From positions 5,828,001 to 5,892,000 of the forward strand of contig NZ_CP092423.2 of NCBI RefSeq assembly GCF_022374895.2: DNA of 64,000 nt, in the 5' to 3' direction. Shown one piece after another: positions 8,938 to 16,710 of the stretch. Position numbers and translations under genes: made by a program. The notes beneath the pieces were generated by a model. That model saw only the letters and a program-made list of their open reading frames with translations, did not search any database and was not told where the DNA came from. The stretch's first letter is position 1. Each line of letters opens with the position of its first letter. Source of the DNA: Mycobacterium lentiflavum. GTDB lineage: Bacteria > Actinomycetota > Actinomycetes > Mycobacteriales > Mycobacteriaceae.

Positions 8938-10059
8938 ATGTCCAGCGCCGCCTCGACTGCCCGCCCAGCTCTGCTGGTGGTGCACAGCGGCGACACATCG
9001 CACGCGATCGACCCCGGGCGCGGCGTGGTGACCATCGGCCGCGAACCTCAGGCCGGTGTGCAAATCGATGATCCTCAGCTCTCGCAGGAGCACTTGCGGG
9101 CCGAAACCACCGATGGACAGTGGCGCATCGTCGACAGCAGCCCGAGCGGCATGTTCGTCGACGGATTACGGACGACCTCCGTGACGATCACCGACAAGAC
9201 GATCGTCCGGTTCGGGGACCCCACAGCGGGGAAAGCCCTGACGTTTGAAGTCGTCAGGCCGCCGAAATCCGTTGATCCACAGAAGGTTAGCGATTCCGAT
9301 GAGCAGGGGGACAACATCGCGCCAATCGATCTGGATCCGGGCGTGGTTCGCGCCGGAGCCGCAGCCGCCGCCCGCCGTCGCGAACTCGACATCAGCCAGC
9401 GCAGCCTCGCGTCGGACGGGATCATCAACGCCGGCGCGCTGATTGCGTTCGAAAAGGGCCGCAGTTGGCCGCGCGAACGGACCCGCGCGAAACTCGAGGA
9501 AGTCCTGCAGTGGCCTGCCGGAACCATCGACCGGATCCGCCATGGGGAACCGGTCGCGGCGGATGACACCGCCTCTCAGGCCGTGCCGCTCGACGGTCCG
9601 GCGGCGGCCGAGGACCCCGGGGGTCACGGCGCGGCATCGCTGATCGCTCAGGCGGTCGTCGCCGCCGTGGACGGATGCAGTCTGGCCATCTCCGCGTTGC
9701 CGCCGGCCGAGGATCCCGAGTTCACCGAGCGCTCGGCGCCCATCCTCGCCGATCTGCGGCAGCTCGAGACGATCGCGGTCCGGGCCACCAGGATCAGCCA
9801 AATTACCCCGGAATTGATAAAGGCGCTGAGTGCGGTTCGCCGGCACCGCGACGAATTGATGACGCTCGGGGCCAACGCTCCGGACGCCCCGCTGGCGCAA
9901 CGCTTGTACGCGGCCCGGCGCCGGGCCAACCTTTCGACACTGGAGATTGCACAAGCCGCCGGCGTCGACGAAGAAATGATTGTGCGCGCGGAGGACGACG
10001 AGCCTTTACCTGCGCATGTAACGGCCGCGATCGAAACTTTGATAGGCCACATCAACTGA
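8938..10059 (+). CDS. espM: EspM-like regulator: FHA domain plus two HTH modules (Rv3863-like)
   Basis: 373-residue transcription regulator next to whiB6, in the position of Rv3863 / M. marinum espM, whose product represses whiB6 in response to ESX-1 status. Residues 12-95 form a forkhead-associated-like fold with GR (34-35), S-x-x-H (49-52) and a late SGMFVDG turn. A first XRE-like helix-turn-helix lies at about 128-185 (RRRELDISQRSLAS). A second lies at about 322-373 (RRRANLSTLEIAQAAGVDEE). The start ATG at 8938 is preferred because GAGGA lies 10 nt upstream; a GTG at 8917 is in frame. FHA domains bind phosphothreonine, so Ser/Thr kinase input is possible but not shown. The gene is divergent from whiB6. 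Confidence 0.82.
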   Translation: MSSAASTARPALLVVHSGDTSHAIDPGRGVVTIGREPQAGVQIDDPQLSQEHLRAETTDGQWRIVDSSPSGMFVDGLRTTSVTITDKTIVRFGDPTAGKALTFEVVRPPKSVDPQKVSDSDEQGDNIAPIDLDPGVVRAGAAAAARRRELDISQRSLASDGIINAGALIAFEKGRSWPRERTRAKLEEVLQWPAGTIDRIRHGEPVAADDTASQAVPLDGPAAAEDPGGHGAASLIAQAVVAAVDGCSLAISALPPAEDPEFTERSAPILADLRQLETIAVRATRISQITPELIKALSAVRRHRDELMTLGANAPDAPLAQRLYAARRRANLSTLEIAQAAGVDEEMIVRAEDDEPLPAHVTAAIETLIGHIN

Positions 10060-10272
10060 CTTCAGCGGGCCACCGGCGGTGCCACACACCTAATTGTTCG
10101 CTTTGTGGCAACCTCGCCGCAATGTTTACCGTGGCGGCCGAACGCCGGGTGGTGGAAGCTGTTGCCTAGCCGAAAAATTCGTGCACTGGACCCGCTCTGA
10201 GCGCTGTTAGGCTCGTTCTACCGTGCACCGGATCGGTGCACAGGATCTGCGAGCTTGAAGGGAAACACCGAC
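10060..10272. promoter_or_regulatory. espE upstream region with perfect inverted repeat
   Basis: A perfect inverted repeat GTGCACCG-GAT-CGGTGCAC spans 10223-10241 in the leader, 31 bp before the espE start. A third GTGCAC lies near 10189. It could be an operator or a short RNA hairpin. No clear -35/-10 pair was assigned; a TTAGGCT near 10207 is a weak -10 candidate. Confidence 0.45.
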
Positions 10273-11637
10273 GTGGCTTGGCTTAACGGGGCAACGGATT
10301 TAGCGACGTGCGTGAAGAGTTTCGGATCTGGCGTGACTGCCGCCTCGTCTGGCGACTGGGCCAACCTTGGTGCGAGCGCCGCCACGATCCTCGGTAAAGG
10401 GATGATCTACGCCGGCAAGCAGAACGCGGTTCTGGCAAAGGCGTTGAAAGAAAGCGGTACCAAAGTACTGCCGACGCCGACGGCCATTGTCGATGCCGCC
10501 GCGTTGGCCGTCACAGTCGTTGACTTGCTCAACGGATTTGGATCCCCCAACTCGGGTTCGGCCGTATCGACCGCGGCGGACAAACTGAACCTGTTCCTCA
10601 AGGACTTGGACCCCGGCGCCATTCCGGATCCGCGGGACTGGAGCGGCGCCGCGGCGACGGCCTACATCAACCAGGTCAACACGCTCAAGGGTTTCGTCGA
10701 CACGTTCAAGACCTACGACCAGACCCTCAAGGGCTACCTGAGCAAGCAGGCCGGCGAGGTCAAGCAGGCACACCTGTGCTGCACGGTGAACGTGGCCGTA
10801 CTGACCGCCGCCGCGGGTATCGCCCTGGCCCTCTACCTGATCCCGGTCGCGGGTCCGGGTATATCGCAGGCGTGGCAGATCGTCGCCGCTTTCGCGTGCT
10901 GCGCGGCAGTCTTCGTCGTCGAGATGCTGACCCTGTCCAGTTCGATGGGCATCTCCAACCAGTGCGCGAGCTTGGGTCAGCAATACGTCCAGCTGGGCAA
11001 GGATGTGGGCACGCAGCTGGCGGGCACCTTCGACAAGATCGACGGCAAGGTTGTGACGGACACCTCGTCGCAGCTGTCCGGCTTCCGCGCCGTCTCCGAC
11101 GGCCTGACGGACTACTCGTTCGCGTCCTCCGGGAAGTCTGTCAACAAGCTGGCCGCCGAAGCGGGCGACAAGGTTTCGCCGGAGCAGAAGGCGCTGTTGG
11201 AGTCCTCGAGCGACAAAGCCGCCGCAGCGAAAACGTCGGACACCAAGAAGGATGCACCGGCCAAGGGCGACAAGACGACTCCCGCCCCGGCGGCGTTCAC
11301 CCCGCCCAGCCTGGCTCAGATCGGGCAGGCGTCGCAGGGGCTCAGCACGGTCGGCCAGACCCTCGGCCAGGGCATGCAACAAATCCAGTCGCTCGCCCAG
11401 TCCGCCAAGGGCGCCGCTCCCGCGGCAGCCGCCGCCCCGGCCGCGGCTCAGGACGTCAGCGACGTCAAGGACGACGAGGACAAGAAGAAGAAGGAAGACG
11501 ACGCCAAGAGGGACGCTGAAGCAGGTGCCGCAGCTGGTAAAGACGGCGGCGCCGAGCGTGCGCCCGTCGATGCCGCGGCGCCTGCGGCGGCACCGGCCGC
11601 CGCTCCGGCAGCAGCCGGCCGCGAACGCGTCCTGTAA
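10273..11637 (+). CDS. espE: EspE, ESX-1 secretion-associated protein (EspA/EspE family)
   Basis: 454-residue substrate-like protein of the EspA/EspE family. The start is GTG at 10273 (MAWLNGATD), supported by AAGGGA about 9 nt upstream. A TTG at 10255 is also in frame. An N-terminal helical region carries W-x-G (W123, DWSG). Two hydrophobic segments at about 168-192 and 200-218 contain paired cysteines. From about 300 on there is an Ala/Lys/Pro-rich disordered tail. The very end (GAERAPVDA, then RERVL) resembles the M. tuberculosis EspE end (AERAPIDAG, then EGTVL), while the N-terminal half differs strongly. It pairs with espF downstream. In M. marinum EspE and EspF are co-dependent secreted proteins needed for lysis and for feedback control of ESX-1. 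Confidence 0.8.
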   Translation: MAWLNGATDLATCVKSFGSGVTAASSGDWANLGASAATILGKGMIYAGKQNAVLAKALKESGTKVLPTPTAIVDAAALAVTVVDLLNGFGSPNSGSAVSTAADKLNLFLKDLDPGAIPDPRDWSGAAATAYINQVNTLKGFVDTFKTYDQTLKGYLSKQAGEVKQAHLCCTVNVAVLTAAAGIALALYLIPVAGPGISQAWQIVAAFACCAAVFVVEMLTLSSSMGISNQCASLGQQYVQLGKDVGTQLAGTFDKIDGKVVTDTSSQLSGFRAVSDGLTDYSFASSGKSVNKLAAEAGDKVSPEQKALLESSSDKAAAAKTSDTKKDAPAKGDKTTPAPAAFTPPSLAQIGQASQGLSTVGQTLGQGMQQIQSLAQSAKGAAPAAAAAPAAAQDVSDVKDDEDKKKKEDDAKRDAEAGAAAGKDGGAERAPVDAAAPAAAPAAAPAAAGRERVL

Positions 11638-11710
11638 TAGCACTCGCACGTCAAAAACGCAGCGGGCCAACGCCATAGCGCGAAAAATCAAACGTTAAGG
11701 AGACCGACCA

Positions 11711-12025
11711 ATGGCAAATCTACTCGTCTCACCAGCGATCCTCGAGACGCTGGCGACCAAACAGGAAGCCGCACAGAAGGATGCCCAAGCGGGGGCCGAC
11801 GCCCTCAATGGCACCGGAAGCAACTGCTGGCTCACGCACGGCGTCATCAGCGGGTGCTCCAATGGGGCCTTCGACACCATCGAGGGCATCCGCAGGACCG
11901 CGGGCAAGGCCCTGGGAGACGCCAGTCTCCTGATGGCCGCAAAGCTGCGCACAGCCAAGTCAGCGTATCAGGGTGTCGACAGCGAGCTGGCCGGCAATCT
12001 CAACAAGCAACTCCTCGACAAATAA
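11711..12025 (+). CDS. espF: EspF, ESX-1 secretion-associated protein
   Basis: 104-residue protein of the EspF/EspC family of small helical ESX-1 partners, which resemble WXG100 proteins in size and fold. It has one central hydrophilic turn and Ala-rich helices with a Tyr near the C terminus (SAYQGVDSELAGNLNKQLL), as in EspF. The start ATG at 11711 follows AAGGAGACC. It is downstream of espE (73-bp gap), and its TAA overlaps the espG1 ATG by one base (TAATG), implying coupled translation. In M. marinum EspF is secreted with EspE and also restrains expression of ESX-1 genes. Confidence 0.85.
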   Translation: MANLLVSPAILETLATKQEAAQKDAQAGADALNGTGSNCWLTHGVISGCSNGAFDTIEGIRRTAGKALGDASLLMAAKLRTAKSAYQGVDSELAGNLNKQLLDK

Positions 12026-12903
12026 TGTCGTCCGGTCCCCTTGCCGCCGGCCGCGCCGGTCTTGTTGACGACGTAGTCGGCGTCGAGGTGACCATCGACG
12101 GCATGCTGGTGATCGCCGACCGGTTGCAGCTGATCGAATTCCCTACGGCGCTTGGGATCCGGCACAACATCCCGCAAGACGACTTGCGCAAACTTGTCTG
12201 GGAACAGGTGGAGAAGGACCTCACCGAGCAAGGGGTGCTGAACGAACTGGGTCAGCCCCACCCGACGGTGGCGGCCATCATCGACACGCTCAGCAGGCCC
12301 GACCGGACACTGGAAGGCCGGTGGTGGCGCCGCGATATGGGCGGGGGAGTGATGGTGCGTTTTGCGGTGTGCCGCAAGGGCGATCGTCATGTCATCGCGG
12401 CTCGGCACGGCGAGCTGATCGCGCTGCAGCTGGTGGCGGCGCAAGTGGGTCTGGCGGGCATGGTGACCGCCGTGCTGGGCCCGGCGACGCCGGCCAACGT
12501 CGAACCGCTGACCGGCGTGGCAAGCGAACTGGCCGAATGCACCACCGCGGCGCACCTGGCCAACCTCGGCATCGCGCCCGCCACCGCCCGCGTTTACGCC
12601 GAGATCGTCGGCAACCCGGATAGCTGGGTGGAGATCATCGCCAGCGAGCGTCACTCCGGCGGCACCTGCACCCACACCGAGGTCGCTGCGGGCGTCCTCG
12701 ACTCGCCGCTGGGCCGACTGGTGTCGCTGCCCCGCCGCGTTCACGGTGAGCTGTACGGAAGTTTTCTGCCTGGTTCCCAGGAGAATCTGCAACGGACACT
12801 CGACGGACTGCTGGAATTCCTCCCCGCGCGCGCCTGGCTCGATCACACTTCAGATGACGAAGCCGCGCACACCGACCACACCCACGCCTCGTACCGAGGC
12901 TGA
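12025..12903 (+). CDS. espG1: EspG1, ESX-1 chaperone for PE/PPE substrates
   Basis: 292-residue cytosolic chaperone of the EspG family, which binds the tip of a PPE protein in a PE-PPE dimer and hands it to the matching ESX system. The start ATG at 12025 overlaps the espF stop; longer upstream frames overlap espF completely and are rejected. The length matches the family (about 280). Family-like segments are VDDVVGVEVTIDGMLVIADRL at the N terminus and RWWRRDMGGGVMVRFAVCRKGDRHV near residue 100. Of interest, the only PPE gene in this locus (ppe68) lacks an adjacent PE partner, so the natural client of this chaperone is unclear. It is followed 22 bp later by espH. Confidence 0.93.
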   Translation: MSSGPLAAGRAGLVDDVVGVEVTIDGMLVIADRLQLIEFPTALGIRHNIPQDDLRKLVWEQVEKDLTEQGVLNELGQPHPTVAAIIDTLSRPDRTLEGRWWRRDMGGGVMVRFAVCRKGDRHVIAARHGELIALQLVAAQVGLAGMVTAVLGPATPANVEPLTGVASELAECTTAAHLANLGIAPATARVYAEIVGNPDSWVEIIASERHSGGTCTHTEVAAGVLDSPLGRLVSLPRRVHGELYGSFLPGSQENLQRTLDGLLEFLPARAWLDHTSDDEAAHTDHTHASYRG

Positions 12904-12925
12904 TTTCCGCCGCTACCGATGAAAG

Positions 12926-13546
12926 ATGGATCCCATGTCCCAGCATGATGAGCACGACGATCTCTCCGCCTTGGACTTCTCCTCCTACCAGTCCGGATCC
13001 GACGACGGCCACGATTCCGGCGACGCCCTGGACTTCTCCGCCGCCGACGACACCAGCGACGAGTCGCCCGCCGACGCCTTGGACGCCTACGCGCCGACCG
13101 AGCCCGAGGAGGCCGACACCGAGCTGGAGGCGATCGCCGCCACAACCGAGGCCTCCGACGACGACGAAGAAGACGAAGAGGACGGCGTCCAGCAGTTCAC
13201 CGTGACCAACCCTCCCGAGACGGTGTCGGTGTCGGCACTCATCGACGGCCGCACTCAGCGAGTCGCACTGTCGCCGACCGCGACGAACTTGACCGAGGCC
13301 GAGCTCGCCGACGAGATCGTCGTGCTCGCCGAGTTGGCCCGGCAAAAAGGACTGGCCGGGCAGCGTAGCTACGTGATGGACAGTGCCGCCGAGAACGCCG
13401 GGCTGCAACAACTCAGCGACATGGGGTTGGACAGCACCCAGCTGCTGCGTGACTTCGTGGATACCGGCATGCGGTTGCCGACGGAGGAACAGGCCGAGAC
13501 GGCACAGGCCGAAGTCTTCGCCGTGCGCTACGCCGCCGATAAATGA
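12926..13546 (+). CDS. espH: EspH, ESX-1 secretion-associated protein
   Basis: 206-residue very acidic protein. The first 90 residues are rich in Asp, Glu and Ser (DDDEEDEEDG at about 78-87). The C-terminal half is a small ordered domain (FTVTNPPETVSVSALIDGRTQRV onward) that matches EspH, ending in VFAVRYAADK. The start ATG at 12926 (MDPMSQ) matches the MVDP start of the M. tuberculosis protein; a second ATG at 12935 is possible. The stop overlaps the eccA1 start by four bases (ATGA). In M. marinum EspH acts as a chaperone or stabiliser for EspE and EspF, which fits its place in this operon. Confidence 0.9.
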   Translation: MDPMSQHDEHDDLSALDFSSYQSGSDDGHDSGDALDFSAADDTSDESPADALDAYAPTEPEEADTELEAIAATTEASDDDEEDEEDGVQQFTVTNPPETVSVSALIDGRTQRVALSPTATNLTEAELADEIVVLAELARQKGLAGQRSYVMDSAAENAGLQQLSDMGLDSTQLLRDFVDTGMRLPTEEQAETAQAEVFAVRYAADK

Positions 13547-15264
13547 GCGAGCATCTGGCCGGCCTGTTCGAAAGCGCCGTCGGCATGCTGCCGGTCTCGG
13601 AGTCCCGGGCGCTTGACCTGTTCACCGAGATCACGAACTACGACGAGAGCGCATGCGACGCATGGGTCGGCCGAATCCGGTGCGGCGACAACGACCGGGT
13701 GACCTTGTTCCGGGCCTGGTACTCGCGTAAGAACTTCGGGCAATTGTCGGGGTCTGCCCAGGTCTCGATGACCGCTCTGGGCGCCCGGGTTCCGATCGGC
13801 GGCCTCTACGGCGACATCACGTATCCGGTCAATTCGCCGTTGGCGATCACGATCGGTTTCGCGGTGAACGAAGCATCGGCGGGCAACTACGCGGATGCCC
13901 TGGAGGCCGTCGAAGCCAGCCCGAGCGCCGGTGCCGAGCACCTGTTGTCGTGGACCAAGGCGGTGGTCTACGGGGAAGGGCAGCGCTGGACCGAGGTCAT
14001 CGATGAAGTCCGGGCCGCCGGCAAGTGGCCCGACACATTTCTGGCTGCTGCCGCCGGCGTCGCACATGGGGTCGCGGCCGCCAATCTCGGTTTGTTCACT
14101 GAAGCCGAGCGCCGCCTGACCGAGGCGAACTCCTCACCGGCGGGCGAGGCGTGCGCGCAGGCCATCGCCTGGTATCTGGCGATGACCCGCCGCGGCCAGG
14201 GCAACGAAGAAGCCGCGGTGGCCCTGCTGGAGTGGCTGCAGACGACCCACCCCAGCCCCAAAGTGACTGCGGCACTCAAGGATCCGTCTTACCGCCTGGC
14301 GACCACCAGCGCCGAGCAGATCGCCGCCCGGACAGACCCCTGGGATGCGGGCAGTGTCGTGGCCGACACCTCGGGGCGGGAAAAGCTGCTCGCCGAGGCG
14401 GAGACGGAGCTACGCCGACAGATCGGACTGACTCGCGTCAAGGATCAGGTCGAGCGCTACCGCGCCGCGACCCAGATGGCCAAAGTTCGCGCTGCGCGCG
14501 GCATGAAGGTCGCGCAGGCGAGCAAGCACATGATCTTCACCGGGCCGCCGGGCACCGGAAAGACGACCATCGCGCGTGTGGTGGCCAACATCCTGGCGGG
14601 TTTGGGCGTCATCCAGGAACCGAAACTCATCGAGACGGCCCGCAAGGATTTCGTCGCCGAATACGAAGGACAGTCTGCGGTCAAGTCCGCGAAGACGATC
14701 GACCGCGCCCTGGGCGGTGTGCTGTTCATCGACGAGGCCTACACACTCGTTCAGGAACGCGAGGGCCGGTCCGACCCGTTCGGCCAAGAGGCGCTCGACA
14801 CGCTGCTGGCCCGGATGGAAAACGACCGAGACCGTCTTGTGGTGATTATTGCCGGCTACAGCAATGACATCGATAGACTCCTGGAGACCAACGAAGGCCT
14901 GCGATCACGGTTCGCCACCCGTATCGAATTCGACTCCTACTCCCCCGAGGAGATTCTCGAAATCGCGAAAGTCATTGCCAAGAACAACGACTCGGAGCTC
15001 AGCGTGGAGGCGGCCGAGAACCTCCTGGAGGCTGCGAAGCTGCTGAGCCAGCGGACGGTACGCGGCAAAGCCGCGCTGGACATCGCCGGCAACGGACGTT
15101 ATGCACGACAAATGGTGGAGGCCGCGGAGCAATACCGTGATATGCGCCTGACTCAAGCGGTCGACTTCGAGGAGCTCGACGCGGACTTCCTGCGTGAGAT
15201 CAGCGGCGAGGACATGGCGGAAGCGGTGGCAGCGGTGCACGCGCGGCTGGCCATTACCGAGTAG
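13543..15264 (+). CDS. eccA1: EccA1, AAA+ ATPase of ESX-1
   Basis: 573 residues, the same length as the M. tuberculosis protein. The N-terminal half holds six or so TPR-like helical repeats that bind substrates. The C-terminal half is a CbbX-type AAA+ domain with Walker A TGPPGTGKTT (about 331-340), Walker B GVLFIDEAYTL (about 391-401) and a GYSND sensor region. It is a cytosolic component that helps export of ESX-1 substrates and, in M. marinum, supports mycolic acid synthesis. The ATG at 13543 overlaps the espH stop; eccB1 follows 3 bp after the stop, so the cluster is translationally tight. Confidence 0.96.
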   Translation: MSEHLAGLFESAVGMLPVSESRALDLFTEITNYDESACDAWVGRIRCGDNDRVTLFRAWYSRKNFGQLSGSAQVSMTALGARVPIGGLYGDITYPVNSPLAITIGFAVNEASAGNYADALEAVEASPSAGAEHLLSWTKAVVYGEGQRWTEVIDEVRAAGKWPDTFLAAAAGVAHGVAAANLGLFTEAERRLTEANSSPAGEACAQAIAWYLAMTRRGQGNEEAAVALLEWLQTTHPSPKVTAALKDPSYRLATTSAEQIAARTDPWDAGSVVADTSGREKLLAEAETELRRQIGLTRVKDQVERYRAATQMAKVRAARGMKVAQASKHMIFTGPPGTGKTTIARVVANILAGLGVIQEPKLIETARKDFVAEYEGQSAVKSAKTIDRALGGVLFIDEAYTLVQEREGRSDPFGQEALDTLLARMENDRDRLVVIIAGYSNDIDRLLETNEGLRSRFATRIEFDSYSPEEILEIAKVIAKNNDSELSVEAAENLLEAAKLLSQRTVRGKAALDIAGNGRYARQMVEAAEQYRDMRLTQAVDFEELDADFLREISGEDMAEAVAAVHARLAITE

Positions 15265-15267
15265 CCC

Positions 15268-16710
15268 ATGGCGGGAATTCGGCTCACCACCAAGGTCCAG
15301 GTCAGTGGTTGGCGCTTCCTGCTCCGGCGGTTGGAGCATGCCATCGTTCGCCGGGACACCCGGATGTTCGACGACCCGTTGTCCTTCTACGGGCGGGCTG
15401 CGGCGCTGGGCATTGTCATCTCGGTGGTGATCCTGGTGGGCGCCTTGGCGATGGCGTATTTCAAGCCACAGGGCAAGCTCGGCGGCGGCAATTTGTTCGT
15501 CGACCGCTCCACCAACCAGCTGTACCTGATGGTGTCCGGGCAGTTGCACCCCGTCTACAACCTGACATCGGCACGCCTGGTGCTGGGCAATCCAGCCGAG
15601 CCCACCGTCGTGAAATCCGCTGAGCTGGGCAAGTTCCCCAGGGGCCAGACGGTCGGCATCCCCGGCGCTCCCTATGCCACGCCGGTGTCGTCGGATTCGG
15701 CGTCGGTGTGGGCACTGTGCGACACCGTCACCAAGGCCGAGACCATCAATCCGACCGTCCAGACGTCGGTGATCGCGATGCCGCTGTCGCTGGACTCCTC
15801 GGTGGATGCGCTGCAGCCCAACGAGGCGCTGCTGGCCTATTACCAGGGCAAGGACTGGATCATCACGTCGACCGGCCGGCACGCCACCGATCTGGCCGAC
15901 CGCACGCTCACCTCGGCGGTGGGCATACCCGTGAACGCCAAGCCCAGCCCACTGTCCACCGCCGTCTTCAACGCGCTGCCCGACGGTGGATCCTGGCAGC
16001 TGACCCCGATCCCGGATGACGGTGCCCCCAATACCCTTGGGCTGCCTGACTTTCTGGTGATCGGGTCGGTGTTCCAGATCCATGCGCAATCGGGGCCCCA
16101 ATATTTCGTGGTGTTGCCCGACGGCGTCGCACCTATCAACGCCAACACCGCGGTGGCGCTGCGCGCGGTTCAGTCGCACGGCCTGGTCGAGCCGCCGTCA
16201 GTGGTTTCGAGTCTGGTGGTCAGAATCCCCGAACGCGTGTACAACTCACCGCTGCCCGACCAATCGATCAAGATCGTCAACCGGCCGAACGAACCGGTGC
16301 TGTGCTGGACGTGGGAACGCAAACCCGGCGAGCAGACTCCCCGGACGGCGGTGGTGACCGGTCGGCATCTGCCGGTACCGACATCGATGATGGGCCAGGG
16401 CATCAAGCAGATCCAGGGCCCGGCAACGATTTACATCGACGGCGGCAAGTATTTGCAGCTGCAGTCCCCGGATCCCCGGTACGGCGAATCGTTGTACTAC
16501 GTCGACCCGCAGGGCGTGCGGTACGGGATATCCGACCCTAAGGCAGCCGCCTCGCTCGGCCTGCAGTCGCCAAAGCCTGCCCCATGGGAGATCATTCGTT
16601 TACTGGTCGACGGTCCGGTGCTGTCTAAAGAAGCTGCCCTGCTGGAGCACGACACACTGCCCGCCGATCCGAGCCCTCGAAGATTGCCCGCAACGCCCGG
16701 AGCTGGTTGA
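15268..16710 (+). CDS. eccB1: EccB1, ESX-1 membrane core component
   Basis: 480 residues, equal to the M. tuberculosis protein. A short cytosolic N terminus and a single membrane helix at about 44-65 (GIVISVVILVGALAMAYF) precede a large periplasmic domain built of repeated R-type modules. Cysteines for a disulfide are seen around 150 (WALCDTV) and near 345 (VLCWTWE). EccB proteins dimerise in the periplasm and hold the ESX ring together. The TGA overlaps the eccCa1 ATG by one base. Confidence 0.96.
   Translation: MAGIRLTTKVQVSGWRFLLRRLEHAIVRRDTRMFDDPLSFYGRAAALGIVISVVILVGALAMAYFKPQGKLGGGNLFVDRSTNQLYLMVSGQLHPVYNLTSARLVLGNPAEPTVVKSAELGKFPRGQTVGIPGAPYATPVSSDSASVWALCDTVTKAETINPTVQTSVIAMPLSLDSSVDALQPNEALLAYYQGKDWIITSTGRHATDLADRTLTSAVGIPVNAKPSPLSTAVFNALPDGGSWQLTPIPDDGAPNTLGLPDFLVIGSVFQIHAQSGPQYFVVLPDGVAPINANTAVALRAVQSHGLVEPPSVVSSLVVRIPERVYNSPLPDQSIKIVNRPNEPVLCWTWERKPGEQTPRTAVVTGRHLPVPTSMMGQGIKQIQGPATIYIDGGKYLQLQSPDPRYGESLYYVDPQGVRYGISDPKAAASLGLQSPKPAPWEIIRLLVDGPVLSKEAALLEHDTLPADPSPRRLPATPGAG

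Noticed and set aside
11854..12024. Upstream extension of espG1
   Set aside because: It overlaps espF in another frame; the ATG at 12025 coupled to the espF stop is the expected start.
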